From Pedosphaera sp. (GTDB lineage Bacteria; Verrucomicrobiota; Verrucomicrobiia; Limisphaerales; SXTU01), in contig SIBB01000026.1 of assembly GCA_009695395.1 (NCBI GenBank), forward strand, positions 1 to 16,788: DNA of 16,788 bases, read 5' to 3'. Under the pieces are notes generated by a model. The model ran no database searches and was not told where the DNA came from. It worked only from the letters and a program-made list of their open reading frames with translations. Positions 5,902 through 15,743 of the stretch are shown here, one piece after another. The first letter of the stretch is position 1; every line of letters starts with the position of its first letter. Position numbers and translations under genes: made by a program.

Positions 5902-5937
5902 GCTTTCCCCTCCCCCGAGAATTTTCCATCCCGCCTA

Positions 5938-5965
5938 TTGCATTCGGGAAGTCGGTTTCTATAGT
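5938..5965 (+). promoter_or_regulatory. Probable sigma-70-type promoter of speA
   Basis: TTGCAT (5938-5943) and TATAGT (5960-5965) are separated by 16 bases. The expected transcription start near 5972 would leave a leader of about 14 bases before the ATG at 5986, with no recognisable Shine-Dalgarno in it. Confidence 0.6.
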
Positions 5966-5985
5966 TCGCGCCAATTGAACGAAAA

Positions 5986-7929
5986 ATGAGCGAACCCTCT
6001 CCCGCCAGCCCTGCCGCTTGGTCCATTCAGGACGCCCGCACCCTTTACAACATCGACCGCTGGGGCGCGCGCTACTTCGACATCAACGACGCCGGGCACG
6101 TCGTGGCCCGCCCGCTTCAGGAAGCAGGCGTGGGCGTGGACCTCACGGACATCGTGGAGGAGGCGCGGTCTCGAGGGCTGAAGTTCCCGCTGCTCATCCG
6201 GTTTCAGGACATTCTCCGGCACCGCGTCGAGGCGATTAACAAGGCGTTCCGCAACGCCATCGCGGAGTTCAACTTCAACGGCCAGTATCGCGGCGTCTTC
6301 CCCATCAAGGTCAACCAGCTCCGCGAGGTCGTGGAGGAAATCCTCGATGCGGGCAAGCCGTTCAACTTCGGCCTCGAGGTGGGCAGCAAGCCGGAGCTCT
6401 TCGCCGGCCTCGCGATGCAGAACCAGATGGGCAGCCTCATCATCTGCAACGGCTACAAGGACGCGCAGTTCATCCGCATGGCGCTGATGGGCATCAAGCT
6501 CGGCAAGCAGGTCATCATGGTCGTGGAGAAGCTCGAGGAGCTCAAACAAATCATCGCGGTATCGCGGCAGGTGGGCGTGGAACCTCTCATCGGCATCCGC
6601 GCGCGGCTCGCGAGCAAGGGCGCGGGCAAGTGGGCGGAGAGCGGCGGAGAGAACGCGAAGTTCGGCCTGAGCACGGCGGAGTTGCTCGCGGCCACGGAGC
6701 TGTTGCGCGCGGAGAAGCTGGAGCATTGCTTCAAGCTGCTGCACTTCCACATCGGCTCGCAGGTGCCGGACATCCTCACGGTGAAGAAGGCCGTGCAGGA
6801 GGCCTCGCGCTTCTACGCCAAGCTGCACAAGATGGGTTTCCCGGTGGAATACATGGACGTGGGCGGCGGCCTCGGCGTGGACTACGACGGCTCGCGCAGC
6901 GCGTTCGACTCCTCGACGAACTACTCGCTCCAAGAATACGCCAACGACATCGTTTACTACATCGCCGACGTGTGCAATGCGGAGAAGGTGCCGCACCCGA
7001 ACATCGTCAGCGAGAGCGGGCGCGGCATCGTGGCCTACCATTCCGTGCTGCTGGTCGAGGTGTTCGGCACCATCGCGAAGACGAAGGGCGGCGACGCGTT
7101 GACCTTCGGCGACACCGAGCACGCCCTCGTCCGCGAGCTGCTCGACATCAAGAAGAACCTCGCGAAGCTCAACAAGCTCGAGGCCTATCACGACGCCGAG
7201 GAGCGCAAGGAAGACGCGCACCAGATGTTCACGCTCGGGCTGCTGGAGCTGCCGGACAAAGCGAAGATTGAGACGCTCTACTGGGAAATCAGCCAAGCCG
7301 TCGTCGCCAGTTTCAAGGGCCAGGCTTATATCCCGGCGGAAATCCGCAAGCTGGAGGACCTGCTCGGCGACCAGTATCTTTGCAACTTCTCGGTGTTCCA
7401 GTCGCTGCTCGACCACTGGGCGCTGGGCCAACTCTTCCCCATCATGCCCATCGCGCGGCTCGACGAGCGGCCGCAGAAGGAAGGCACCTTGGTGGACATC
7501 ACGTGCGACTCCGACGGTGCGATCAACAAGTTCATTGATCTGCGCGATGTGCGCGACACCCTGCCGTTGCACGAACTCATCACCAACGGCAACGGCCAGC
7601 AGGAGCCTTACCACCTCGGCTTCTTCCTGATGGGCGCGTATCAGGACATAATGGGCGACCTCCACAACCTCTTTGGCCGCGTCAACGAGGTCCACGTCTT
7701 CCTCGAGCCCGACGAGCCCACCGGCTACTACATCGAGGAAATCATCGAGGGCAACACCATCGTCCAGACCCTCGCCGCCGTGCAGTATGACGAGAACGAA
7801 ATCAAGCGCCTGATGAAAGTGCAGGTGGACGCAGCCATCAAGTCCGAGCGCATGAAGCCCAGCGAAGGGATGCGCTTGCTGGACGACTACGAGCGCGGGC
7901 TGAAGGACTACACGTATCTCACGTTCTGA
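5986..7929 (+). CDS. speA: Biosynthetic arginine decarboxylase
   Basis: Converts L-arginine to agmatine and CO2, the first step of the agmatine route to putrescine and spermidine; cytoplasmic, PLP-dependent, fold type III. At 647 residues it has the usual full length (about 630-660). Signatures in order: WSIQDARTLYNIDRWG near the N-terminus, GVFPIKVNQ with the PLP-binding Lys108, FHIGSQVPD (~253-261), DVGGGLGVDYDGS (~290-302), SESGRG (~342-347) and TCDSDGAI (506-513), whose Cys507 is the expected second active-site residue of the alanine-racemase-like dimer. The protein ends in DYTYLTF. The ATG follows a promoter by about 20 bases. It is divergent from the TerY-P triad and has no polyamine gene (speB, aguA, speE) beside it, so it looks like a single-gene unit. 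Confidence 0.97.
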   Translation: MSEPSPASPAAWSIQDARTLYNIDRWGARYFDINDAGHVVARPLQEAGVGVDLTDIVEEARSRGLKFPLLIRFQDILRHRVEAINKAFRNAIAEFNFNGQYRGVFPIKVNQLREVVEEILDAGKPFNFGLEVGSKPELFAGLAMQNQMGSLIICNGYKDAQFIRMALMGIKLGKQVIMVVEKLEELKQIIAVSRQVGVEPLIGIRARLASKGAGKWAESGGENAKFGLSTAELLAATELLRAEKLEHCFKLLHFHIGSQVPDILTVKKAVQEASRFYAKLHKMGFPVEYMDVGGGLGVDYDGSRSAFDSSTNYSLQEYANDIVYYIADVCNAEKVPHPNIVSESGRGIVAYHSVLLVEVFGTIAKTKGGDALTFGDTEHALVRELLDIKKNLAKLNKLEAYHDAEERKEDAHQMFTLGLLELPDKAKIETLYWEISQAVVASFKGQAYIPAEIRKLEDLLGDQYLCNFSVFQSLLDHWALGQLFPIMPIARLDERPQKEGTLVDITCDSDGAINKFIDLRDVRDTLPLHELITNGNGQQEPYHLGFFLMGAYQDIMGDLHNLFGRVNEVHVFLEPDEPTGYYIEEIIEGNTIVQTLAAVQYDENEIKRLMKVQVDAAIKSERMKPSEGMRLLDDYERGLKDYTYLTF

Positions 7930-7945
7930 GCGGGGGGACGCTGGG

Positions 7946-8069
7946 AATGACCAATGCGCAATTCCCTATGACCAATGAATGTTCAATGACCAATGCCCGG
8001 CTTATGCGCGGTGCAGCCGGAGCACATTGGTTATTGGAATTTGGTCATTCATTGGGCCTCAGTCATCGG
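7946..8069. repeat. Intergenic inverted-repeat cluster built on ATGACCAATG
   Basis: The left arm has three direct copies of ATGACCAATG (7947-7956, 7968-7977, 7986-7995). The right arm has degenerate inverted copies: CATTGGTTATTGG (8025-8037), TTGGTCATTCATTGG (8041-8055) and GTCATCGG (8062-8069). Between them CCGGC (7997-8001) can pair with GCCGG (8016-8020). The array fills most of the gap between speA and the next gene. It resembles short-word intergenic repeats of PVC genomes and is not a CRISPR, as units are short, irregularly spaced and in both orientations. Confidence 0.7.
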
Positions 8070-8083
8070 GCCTTGTTCATTCC

Positions 8084-8758
8084 ATGAACGCCGATCTCCT
8101 GCCCTCCCTCCGGCACCTGGTCCGCGGCCTCACCACCGTCTTCTGGGGCCTGCCCAGCACCCTGCTCATCTGCGTGCTCATGGCCGTGGCGGAGTTCCCT
8201 CGCGCGCTGGGTTGCGCGCCGCCCATCATCACCACCGGGCTGCTGCTCTTCGGTGTCTGCGAGCTCGCGCGGTTCCAGCCACAGGAGCGCGAGTGGCAGC
8301 GTGCCCTCGAACGCGCGCAGCTCCTCGCGCTGGTGAACGTCGGGCTTGCTCCCTTTGTTTATTTCTGGAGCCGCCAGCCGACCGAGGCCTACTACTTTCA
8401 AATCGTCATCGTCCTCGCGTTCACCGGGCTTCTTTTTCTCTACCTGTTGAACCACGTTCTCCAGCGGCTCGCGGCGATGCTGCCAGATGAAACCCTTCGC
8501 GCTGACACTGTCTTCTTCACGCGGCTGAACCTGACCCTGATGGTGACGGGGGTTGTCTTCGTCGTCGGCTACTACCTGCTCGCGGAGTTGAAGTCACTTC
8601 CGCAGGCCGTGATCGAGGCGCTCGACCTCGCGCAAGTCGCGCGCATCCGCTTCGCCCTCGTGGTCGTCCTCGTGCTACTGCCCGTTTCGATGACAATGTC
8701 CCTCGTGTGGAAGACCCGCGACGTGGTGCTGGGCAGCGTCTTCGGCCCGCGCAGCTGA
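8084..8758 (+). CDS. Six-helix integral membrane protein of unknown function
   Basis: I do not recognise this 224-residue protein. Hydrophobic segments at about 17-37, 44-61, 79-95, 104-124, 148-168 and 190-208 predict six inner-membrane helices. Charged loops (PQEREWQRALERAQ, 66-79; LPDETLRADT, 133-142) separate some of them. There are no catalytic or binding motifs. The ATG at 8084 is chosen because the open frame upstream runs through the intergenic repeat cluster; the earlier in-frame start at 7979 would encode repeat sequence. No clear Shine-Dalgarno is present. It lies between speA and the helical-repeat protein, and no functional link to either is evident. Confidence 0.8.
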   Translation: MNADLLPSLRHLVRGLTTVFWGLPSTLLICVLMAVAEFPRALGCAPPIITTGLLLFGVCELARFQPQEREWQRALERAQLLALVNVGLAPFVYFWSRQPTEAYYFQIVIVLAFTGLLFLYLLNHVLQRLAAMLPDETLRADTVFFTRLNLTLMVTGVVFVVGYYLLAELKSLPQAVIEALDLAQVARIRFALVVVLVLLPVSMTMSLVWKTRDVVLGSVFGPRS

Positions 8759-8770
8759 AGCGTCTGCCAT

Positions 8771-8929
8771 TCAGGTCTTCGCCACCATCTGCGCGCAGTC
8801 TCTGCGAGCGGGACTCCCCACCGGCACGCGGCCCCGCAGGTTGCGGAGCCGAAACTTCCGCAGGCACTCGACACAACGGAAAGACGGCGGCTTGGCGGAC
8901 TTGGTGCCGCGCCAGGCTTCGTCAGTCAT
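8771..8929 (-). CDS. Possible 52-residue CxxC protein
   Basis: In the 264-base gap between two plus-strand genes, a minus-strand frame runs from an ATG at 8929 to a TGA at 8771. The product is basic with a CVEC motif (residues 19-22) followed by LRKFRLRNLRGR and a later single Cys (RRDC). This resembles half of a zinc ribbon, but the second Cys pair is incomplete. There is no good Shine-Dalgarno, and GC-rich DNA easily gives chance frames of this size. I see no other feature in the gap apart from an inverted repeat TGCGCA-GCGCT-TGCGCA at 8961-8977. Confidence 0.3.
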   Translation of the reverse strand: MTDEAWRGTKSAKPPSFRCVECLRKFRLRNLRGRVPVGSPARRDCAQMVAKT

Positions 8930-8960
8930 CTCGAGCACACATGACGGTGAGCTTTCTGTT

Positions 8961-8977
8961 TGCGCAGCGCTTGCGCA
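8961..8977. repeat. Short inverted repeat TGCGCA/TGCGCA
   Basis: TGCGCA at 8961-8966 and 8972-8977 flank a 5-base centre, 46 bases upstream of the start of the next plus-strand gene. It could be an operator or a hairpin; nothing else supports a role. Confidence 0.35.
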
Positions 8978-9022
8978 CGGCGGATAAGTTCACTCATCGC
9001 CGCTCACGGAAGCCGCCTTACC

Positions 9023-10666
9023 ATGAAACTCAAGGACCTCGCCTCCGCCGCGCTGCTGGTGTTATTCGGCGCGGGTCTCGGTGTGCTGGCGGACCGTGCG
9101 CTTACGCACCGCCCACAGACAGCCAAGGTCGCCCCGACTGGCAAGCTCACTTCAGCCAAGCCACTGCCCGCCCTCGCCCGCCCTCCGGCCACCCGCACGA
9201 ACTCTCCTTCCTCGGAAGGCTCGCCGCCTGCTGCACCGCTGAACGCCGCGGACTTCGCCACCGCCTTCGCCGCGGCCCTGCGCGAACCCACCACCACCAC
9301 CCGTGTCCAGATGCTCGCCGAACTGGCGAAGCGCATCGTGCCCGCCGACGTTCCGCGCGTCATCCAGCTCTTCGAGCAGCTCAGTCAGCGCGCCGAACGT
9401 GAACTCCTTCTAAACTCACTCCTCACCCGCTGGGCTAGTGTGGACTCCGCCGCCGCTCTCCACTTCGCCCAACAACTCACCCGCCCCTCCGAACGCCGCG
9501 CCGCCATCAGCACCGTGCTGCAACTCTGGTCCGACACCGACAACCCCGCGGCCCTCGCGTGGGCGCAGGCGCTCCCGCCCGGCTCCACGCGCAACAACTT
9601 CTTGCAAACCGTCCTTGGCAGCCTCGCAGACAAAGACCCCGCTGCCGCACTCGCCGCGCTCAACAACTCTGGCATCACCACGTCCAACTCCGGCCTGCGG
9701 GAAGCCATCTTCCTCGCCTGGGCCGGTCGCGATCCCTCCACGGCCGCCGCTCAAGCTCTCGCCCTTCCGCCCGGACGCCAGCGCGACGTAGTCCTCCAAG
9801 ACATCGCCAGCATTTGGGCCAACAACGACGCACCAGCAGCAGCCGCATGGCTCGCCCAGCAGCCCGACACGAAAGGCAAACGCGAGATGATGCAAAACGT
9901 CGCTAGTGAGCTGGCGGCCACCGATCCGAAGGCCGCCGTCGAACTCGCCCTCACCCTCCCGCCCGGCAACGCGCAGAATCAGGCGCTCGCCAACATCGCT
10001 TCCCGCTGGGCTACTGCGGACCTCGACGCCGCGCTCGCTTGGGTCAAGCAGCTCCCCGCCGGTCGCGCGAAAGAAAACGCGCTCGTCAACCTCAGCCACG
10101 AATGGGCACAAGCCAGCCCGCGCGCCGCCGCAGACTTCGCCGCCACCCTCGCGCCCGGCGACACGCAGAACTCGCTCTTCGCCGCCGTCGCAAATCAGTG
10201 GGCCACCGCCGACCCGGCTGCGGCGATGAAGTGGGCGCAGTCCCTCCCCAACGAGGACGCGCGCCAGCTGGCACTCGACGCCTCCCTCACGGTCTGGGCC
10301 AACGATGAGCCGGAGCAGGCCGCAGCCTTCGTGGCAAAACTTCCCGCCGGCAGCAACAAGGGAGAATTGATTCACAACCTCACCTCCAGTTGGGGTGAGA
10401 CCGATCCGGAAGCCACCTTGAAATGGGCAAGGCAGCTCCCGGCCTCCGAGCAACGTTTCGCCTTCGACGGCCTCGTCCAGACGATGGCGGAAGACAATCC
10501 AGCAGGAGCAGCAGCACTGCTGGAAAACATGACGCCTGAGGTGCGCGAGAGCGTCGGAGAACGCATCGCCAACCAGTGGCTGCTACTCGACCCCGCCGCC
10601 GCGCGCGACTGGATAGCTAAGGCCCCGGTGTCTCCGGAGCTGAAGCAGAAGCTGCTCAAGCAATAG
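9023..10666 (+). CDS. Exported or membrane-anchored protein with 13 tandem 32-residue helical repeats
   Basis: A 547-residue protein. Residues 8-24 form a single hydrophobic segment, an uncleaved signal anchor or signal peptide, so the rest is extracytoplasmic. A Pro/Ala/Thr linker (~30-75) leads to a helical stretch. From Trp137 to the end there are about 13 tandem units near 32 residues with consensus Wa.xDPxAAlxWaxqLPxGxxRxxal.xva, e.g. WSDTDNPAALAWAQALPPGS and WATADPAAAMKWAQSLP. The pattern predicts paired helices forming a solenoid, comparable to TPR or HEAT scaffolds; I infer a protein-binding role in the cell envelope. No catalytic motif is visible. ATG at 9023 is chosen because it directly precedes the signal sequence; an in-frame start at 8960 would place 21 extra residues before it. 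It is followed after 73 bases by the ABC operon on the same strand. Confidence 0.85.
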   Translation: MKLKDLASAALLVLFGAGLGVLADRALTHRPQTAKVAPTGKLTSAKPLPALARPPATRTNSPSSEGSPPAAPLNAADFATAFAAALREPTTTTRVQMLAELAKRIVPADVPRVIQLFEQLSQRAERELLLNSLLTRWASVDSAAALHFAQQLTRPSERRAAISTVLQLWSDTDNPAALAWAQALPPGSTRNNFLQTVLGSLADKDPAAALAALNNSGITTSNSGLREAIFLAWAGRDPSTAAAQALALPPGRQRDVVLQDIASIWANNDAPAAAAWLAQQPDTKGKREMMQNVASELAATDPKAAVELALTLPPGNAQNQALANIASRWATADLDAALAWVKQLPAGRAKENALVNLSHEWAQASPRAAADFAATLAPGDTQNSLFAAVANQWATADPAAAMKWAQSLPNEDARQLALDASLTVWANDEPEQAAAFVAKLPAGSNKGELIHNLTSSWGETDPEATLKWARQLPASEQRFAFDGLVQTMAEDNPAGAAALLENMTPEVRESVGERIANQWLLLDPAAARDWIAKAPVSPELKQKLLKQ

Positions 10667-10690
10667 ATCGCAACAACTTCGCCGGAGCGC

Positions 10691-10720
10691 AGGGGGGAAA
10701 CTCCGTTGTCAATTCCCCCT
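10691..10720. repeat. Inverted repeat overlapping the ABC-operon promoter
   Basis: AGGGGG(G)AA (10691-10699) pairs with TTCCCCCT (10713-10720) with one bulged G, leaving a 13-base loop that contains most of the -35 box. It lies 25 bases past the stop of the repeat-protein gene. It could weakly terminate that gene's transcript or act as a binding site at the downstream promoter. Confidence 0.4.
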
Positions 10721-10733
10721 TCCCCTGTATAAC
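10706..10733 (+). promoter_or_regulatory. Promoter of the ABC operon, predicted to give a leaderless mRNA
   Basis: TTGTCA (10706-10711) and TATAAC (10728-10733) are separated by 16 bases; each differs from the consensus hexamer at one position. Transcription about 7 bases past the -10 box falls on position 10740, the first base of the GTG start codon. No Shine-Dalgarno can exist in so short a leader. Confidence 0.6.
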
Positions 10734-10739
10734 ACGCGC

Positions 10740-13150
10740 GTGCTCCGCCCTGTCCTGTTCGCCCTCGCGCTCGCTTTCACGAGCGTCGCGCTGGCGCAGC
10801 CGGAACCACCGCGTATCAAAAACGCGCAGGCGGGCTTCAGCGGGCAGTTCCGCAACCGCCACTGGACACCGCTCCGCGTGGACATCGAGAACGCTGGCCC
10901 GGCACGCACCGGGCTGCTGGTGGCGGAGTTGGAAGGCACCTTCACCAAGCAGCGCGTCCAGTTCAGCCGACCGGTCTTTCTACCGGCGCAGTCGGTGCGG
11001 CAGTTCGAGTTTCCCATCCTGCCGGACTCGCGACCCGGTCAGCCGGACAAAATCCGCTTTGACAAAGTGGTGAGTGTGAAGCTCACCGACGGCGGCTTGC
11101 GCACGTGGAGCCAGACCGAGGCCATCGGCAGCCAGGTCGCGGAGGACGCCTTCTTCCTGCTGATTTGCGATGCGAGTTTCAGCGGCTATCGCGGCTTGCG
11201 CGAGATGACCGTCGGCGCCGAGAAGCGAGTCTTCGCCCGCGCCCAAGCCGCGCCCAAGAATCTCCCCCGGCGCCCGCTGGACTTGCGCGGCTTCGATGCG
11301 CTCGTGCTCGGCGGGCTGACCGAGACCGAGCTCTCGCCGCTGCAACTGGCCGCGGTGCGCGACTACGTAGCAGTGGGCGGCCATCTCATCGTGCTGCCGT
11401 CCGCCGCGCCCGGCATCACGCCGACGCTCGCGGAGCTGCTGCCCGGCACATTCGTCTCCCCACAGCGGGTCGAGACGCTGCCGGCGGTGGCGGGCGAGTT
11501 CATCTTCACGAACGGCGTCAACGTCGCGCGGCTCATCGCAGAGCGCGGCGAAACGCTGGCGGGCACGCGCGAACGGCCTTGGGTGCTGTCGCGCAACGCC
11601 GGCGCCGGGCGCGTGACGATGCTGGCCTTCGATGCGGGCAGCGAAGAGTTCAACGTCTGGCCGGGGGCGAAGGACTACTGGCGCGAGCTGCTCGGCAACG
11701 CGCCGCAATTCCTCCACCACGCGGACCGCCTGCTCGCGCGCGCGCCGCAGACCGAGCGGGTGTTGGCGAGCTTGTCGGGCATCAAGGTGCTCTCGCGCCA
11801 CGGCGTGCTGCTGTATCTCGCGGGCGTGTGCGGCGGGCTGCTGCTAGTGCTCGCGGCCGCGCGTTTCACCGCGCGACCGGAACGCGGCTGGGCCGTAGCC
11901 GGGGGGTTGGCACTGGTGACGGCCATCGCCACCGTCACAATGGCGGCGCGGTGGAAGGCGACGCCCGAGCCGTTCCTCAACGAGGTTTATGTCGCCACCG
12001 CCCGGAGCGGCGAGGATGTGGGCCGCGTGCAGGCGGCGCTCGGCCTGTTCTCGCCAACCGAGCAAGCGTTCCACTTGCAGACCTCCACCGACACGGCCGC
12101 GCTCGGGCCGGGCCGCAGCGCGCTCACGCCGCCGGAGCTGTTCCGTCTCGACTACGAAGCCCGCCTCTCCGTGAGCAACCTCGCCGTGCGCGCGGACGAC
12201 CTCCGCACGCTCATCGGTCGCGCGCCACAGACGACGGTGCGAGCACCGGTGCTGCGCATGAGCATCGGCGCGGAGGGCTTGTCGCTCGTGGTCTCGAACC
12301 GCTCGGACGCCCCGCTGTCCGGGCCGTTCCTGAAGTTCAACCGCTTCATCGTCCCGCTGCCCGACGTGGCTCCGGGTGCGCAGTTGGAGAAGTCCGGCCT
12401 GAGCGTGAACGCCCACAGCGTCTCGACCGAGCTGCTCCGCTCCACGCGCCAGCAAGAGCGCGAGCGGCTGCGCGAAGCCTTCTTCCCCGCGCCCGTGTAT
12501 TCGGGCGACTTGGCGATGACTTACGACGAGCGACGCTTTCAGAAACTTCTGCGGGGCCGCGAGCCGCTGCCGGTGCTGTTCAGTTGGAGCGACACCCCGG
12601 CGTTTCCGCTCGCGGCCATTGAACCGTCCGTGGCTCGGCGCGCGGTGGGCTTGCTCGCGGTAGAAGGCAGCATCGAGTTCACCGGGCCGACGCTGCTGCT
12701 GCCACCGGGCGTGATGCCGCTGCAACTGCGCAACCTCGGCGCGCACGCGTTCGAGCGGAGCGAAGGCTGTTTCGCCAGCGGGCGGCCGGGGCAGGTGGCG
12801 CTGGAGTTCAGCCTGCCGCCGGGCTGTCCGTCCCTGACGGCGCAGGAGCTGACGGTTCACTTCGAGTTTCGCGGCGCGGCGTTCCAGCCGGCGGTTTACG
12901 TCGCACAAGGGGACTTCAACATGCAGGGCGAACTCCAGCAGTTTCTCGCGCGCATGGAGAAAATTTCCGCGACACCGCCCGCGCGCGTGCCTGAGCCCAG
13001 CCGCTTCCTGAAGGCCGGCGCGCGCAGCGTCATCGTCCTGGTGGACATCGCCTATTCCGCCGAAGGCAAGAAACTCGGCACCTCGATGAACCCTAACCTC
13101 CACACCTGGCAACTCCGCGACCTCGACCTCGAACTGAAGGGCACCACGCA

Positions 13151-13154
<4 letters not shown>
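10740..13154 (+). CDS. Large membrane-anchored extracytoplasmic protein of an ABC-2 operon (GATase-like N-terminal domain)
   Basis: An 804-residue protein beginning at GTG with a signal peptide (MLRPVLFALALAFTSVALAQ). Residues 21-350 are extracytoplasmic: a beta-rich part, then a Rossmann-like part with FDALVLGGLTETELSPLQ (185-202) and YVAVGGHLIVLP (209-220), resembling the glutamine-amidotransferase-like fold of GldG-type and BatA-associated proteins; no catalytic triad is seen. Two helices at about 354-374 and 384-402 form a hairpin, so the ~400-residue C-terminal region is also outside. That region is beta-rich and unrecognised. The stop overlaps the ATPase start as ATGA, so translation is coupled. 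I infer a substrate-handling or scaffold subunit of the transporter encoded downstream; the analogy to GldG is from context and topology only. The gene appears to be translated from a leaderless message. Confidence 0.85.
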
Positions 13155-14102
<948 letters not shown>

Positions 14103-14113
<11 letters not shown>

Positions 14114-15743
14114 CCCCGTCCTGCTCCGCGAGGTGAAGAGCAGCCTGCGCTCGCCGCTGGCGCTAGCGCTGGCCGCGCTCTACCTCGGCGTGCTCGCGAC
14201 ACTCGTGTGGTGGATGTGGCCGCAGGAAGGCATCTACTCCGCCACCGCGCGCGCCTCGCGTTCGCTGCTGCTCGTGTGCGGCGTCGCACAACTGCTGCTG
14301 GTGATGCTCTACGCGCCCGCATTCGCCGCGACGGCCATCACCGCCGAGAAGGAACACAACACCTACGACCTGCTCTTCGCCACGCTGCTGCGGCCTCGGG
14401 ACATCGTTGCGGGCAAGCTCTGCTCCTCCATCATCGTGCTGCTCTTGTTCGTGCTGCTGTCGCTGCCGGTCTTCGCCGCGTGCTTCTTCCTCGGCGCGGT
14501 TTCCGTGCGCGAGGCGGCGGTCATCTATCTGGTCACGGTGGCGAGCAGCGTGATGTTCGGGCTGCTCGGCCTGGCCGTCAGTTCGGTCGCGCGCAACTCG
14601 CACCTCGCGTTGGTCGTGACTTACCTGCTGCTGCTGCTGATCACCGCCGGCCCGTGGGTGCCGTGGTTTCTGCTCGAACAAAAACCTTGGGCCGCGGAGT
14701 TCATCCATCAGGCGCGCGCGTTCAGTCCGCTGGGCGGAATGGCCTCGGTGATTCTGCCCGCCTTCGAGCCGGCGGGCGCTTGGCGCACGTATCTGCTCTT
14801 CTGCGCCGGGGCCTCGGCGGTGATGGTCGCCTTCATCCTCGGGCGCGTTCACTGGGCCGGGCAACGCGACTCGCGCCGGCACGGATCCACGATTGAAGAC
14901 CCGGACGAACTGTCCCGCCGGCGCCTCAGCTTCCCCTTCTATCTGATTGACCCGCTGCGCCGGAAGGACTGCATCCCCGACTGGCTGAACCCGATGTTCG
15001 CCAAGGAACTGCGCAGCCGCGCGTTCGGCGGGGGTAAGTGGATTTTCCGCGTGGCGGCGGCGTGCTTTGTGTTCTCCATGCTCATCATGATTGGCGCAGT
15101 CGGAAATCTCGTCGGCCCGACGCCGAACTTGATTCGGTCCGTGGCGCTCGTGTTTCAGCTCGGCCTCATCGTGCTCATCGTCCCCTCGCTCACCGCCGGT
15201 GCCATCACTCAGGAACGCGAGCGGGGAAACCTCGAGCTGCTGCGGATGTCGCGGCTGGGACCACTGTCATTCCTCGTGGGCAAGGTCGGCGTCGCGCTGC
15301 TCTTCGTGACGTTCCTCATCATCGGCACGCTGCCCGGGTGGTTCGCCATCCACTATCTGGAAATCAACACGCTGCGCGAAATCCTCGACGCGTGGGCGGT
15401 GATTGGCACCACGACGCTCTTCGCGCTGTCCGCTGGCCTGTGCGCCTCGGCGCTGTCGCCGCGCACCGCCGTCGCGACCGCGCTGGCGTATGCGGTGACG
15501 TTCCTCGTGGCCATCGTGACCCTGCTGCCGTTGCTGACGGCGGACCAGCTCTCGGTGCGACTGCGCGAGATGATTCTGGTGCTGAACCCGTTCGCCTCCG
15601 CGTTGCAAGTGCTCACGCGCGGCGTGTTCGACGACCTCGGCGTGCTCTGGCAACGCCACGCGATGCTGTCGCTGGGAACCGCCGGGGTCTTCCTACTCAC
15701 CGCCTTCCTGCGCCTGCGCTGGCTGCTCGCCCCGCAAAAATGA
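14103..15743 (+). CDS. ABC-2 type permease, fusion of two homologous membrane modules
   Basis: A 546-residue inner-membrane protein with about 12 hydrophobic segments, forming the transport channel for the adjacent ATPase. It is an internal duplication: NPVLLREVKSS (4-14) is matched by NPMFAKELRSR (296-306), and AITAEKEHNTYDLL (78-91) by AITQERERGNLELL (367-380), offsets of 292 and 289 residues. The AIT.E.E motif after the second helix is the conserved coupling element of ABC-2 permeases. A charged linker (~255-295, with SRRHGSTIEDPDELSRR) joins the modules. Single-module permeases of this class normally have 230-400 residues and work as dimers, so one fused chain could supply the whole pore. 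It overlaps the ATPase by 11 bases and the next gene as ATGA. Substrate is unknown. Confidence 0.92.

Noticed and set aside
5959..7695. A 578-codon open frame on the minus strand over speA
   Set aside because: It lies fully antisense to a gene whose motifs are unmistakable. The translation is His/Arg/Glu/Leu-rich without domains, as expected for the reverse frame of a GC-rich gene.
7946..8069. Possible CRISPR array from repeated ATGACCAATG
   Set aside because: Units are only about 10 bases, spacing is irregular, copies occur in both orientations, and there are no cas genes.
8960..8988. Possible promoter TTGCGC-N17-GATAAG before the helical-repeat protein gene
   Set aside because: Only three and four of six positions fit the consensus boxes, and the region is dominated by an inverted repeat, so it is not stronger than chance.
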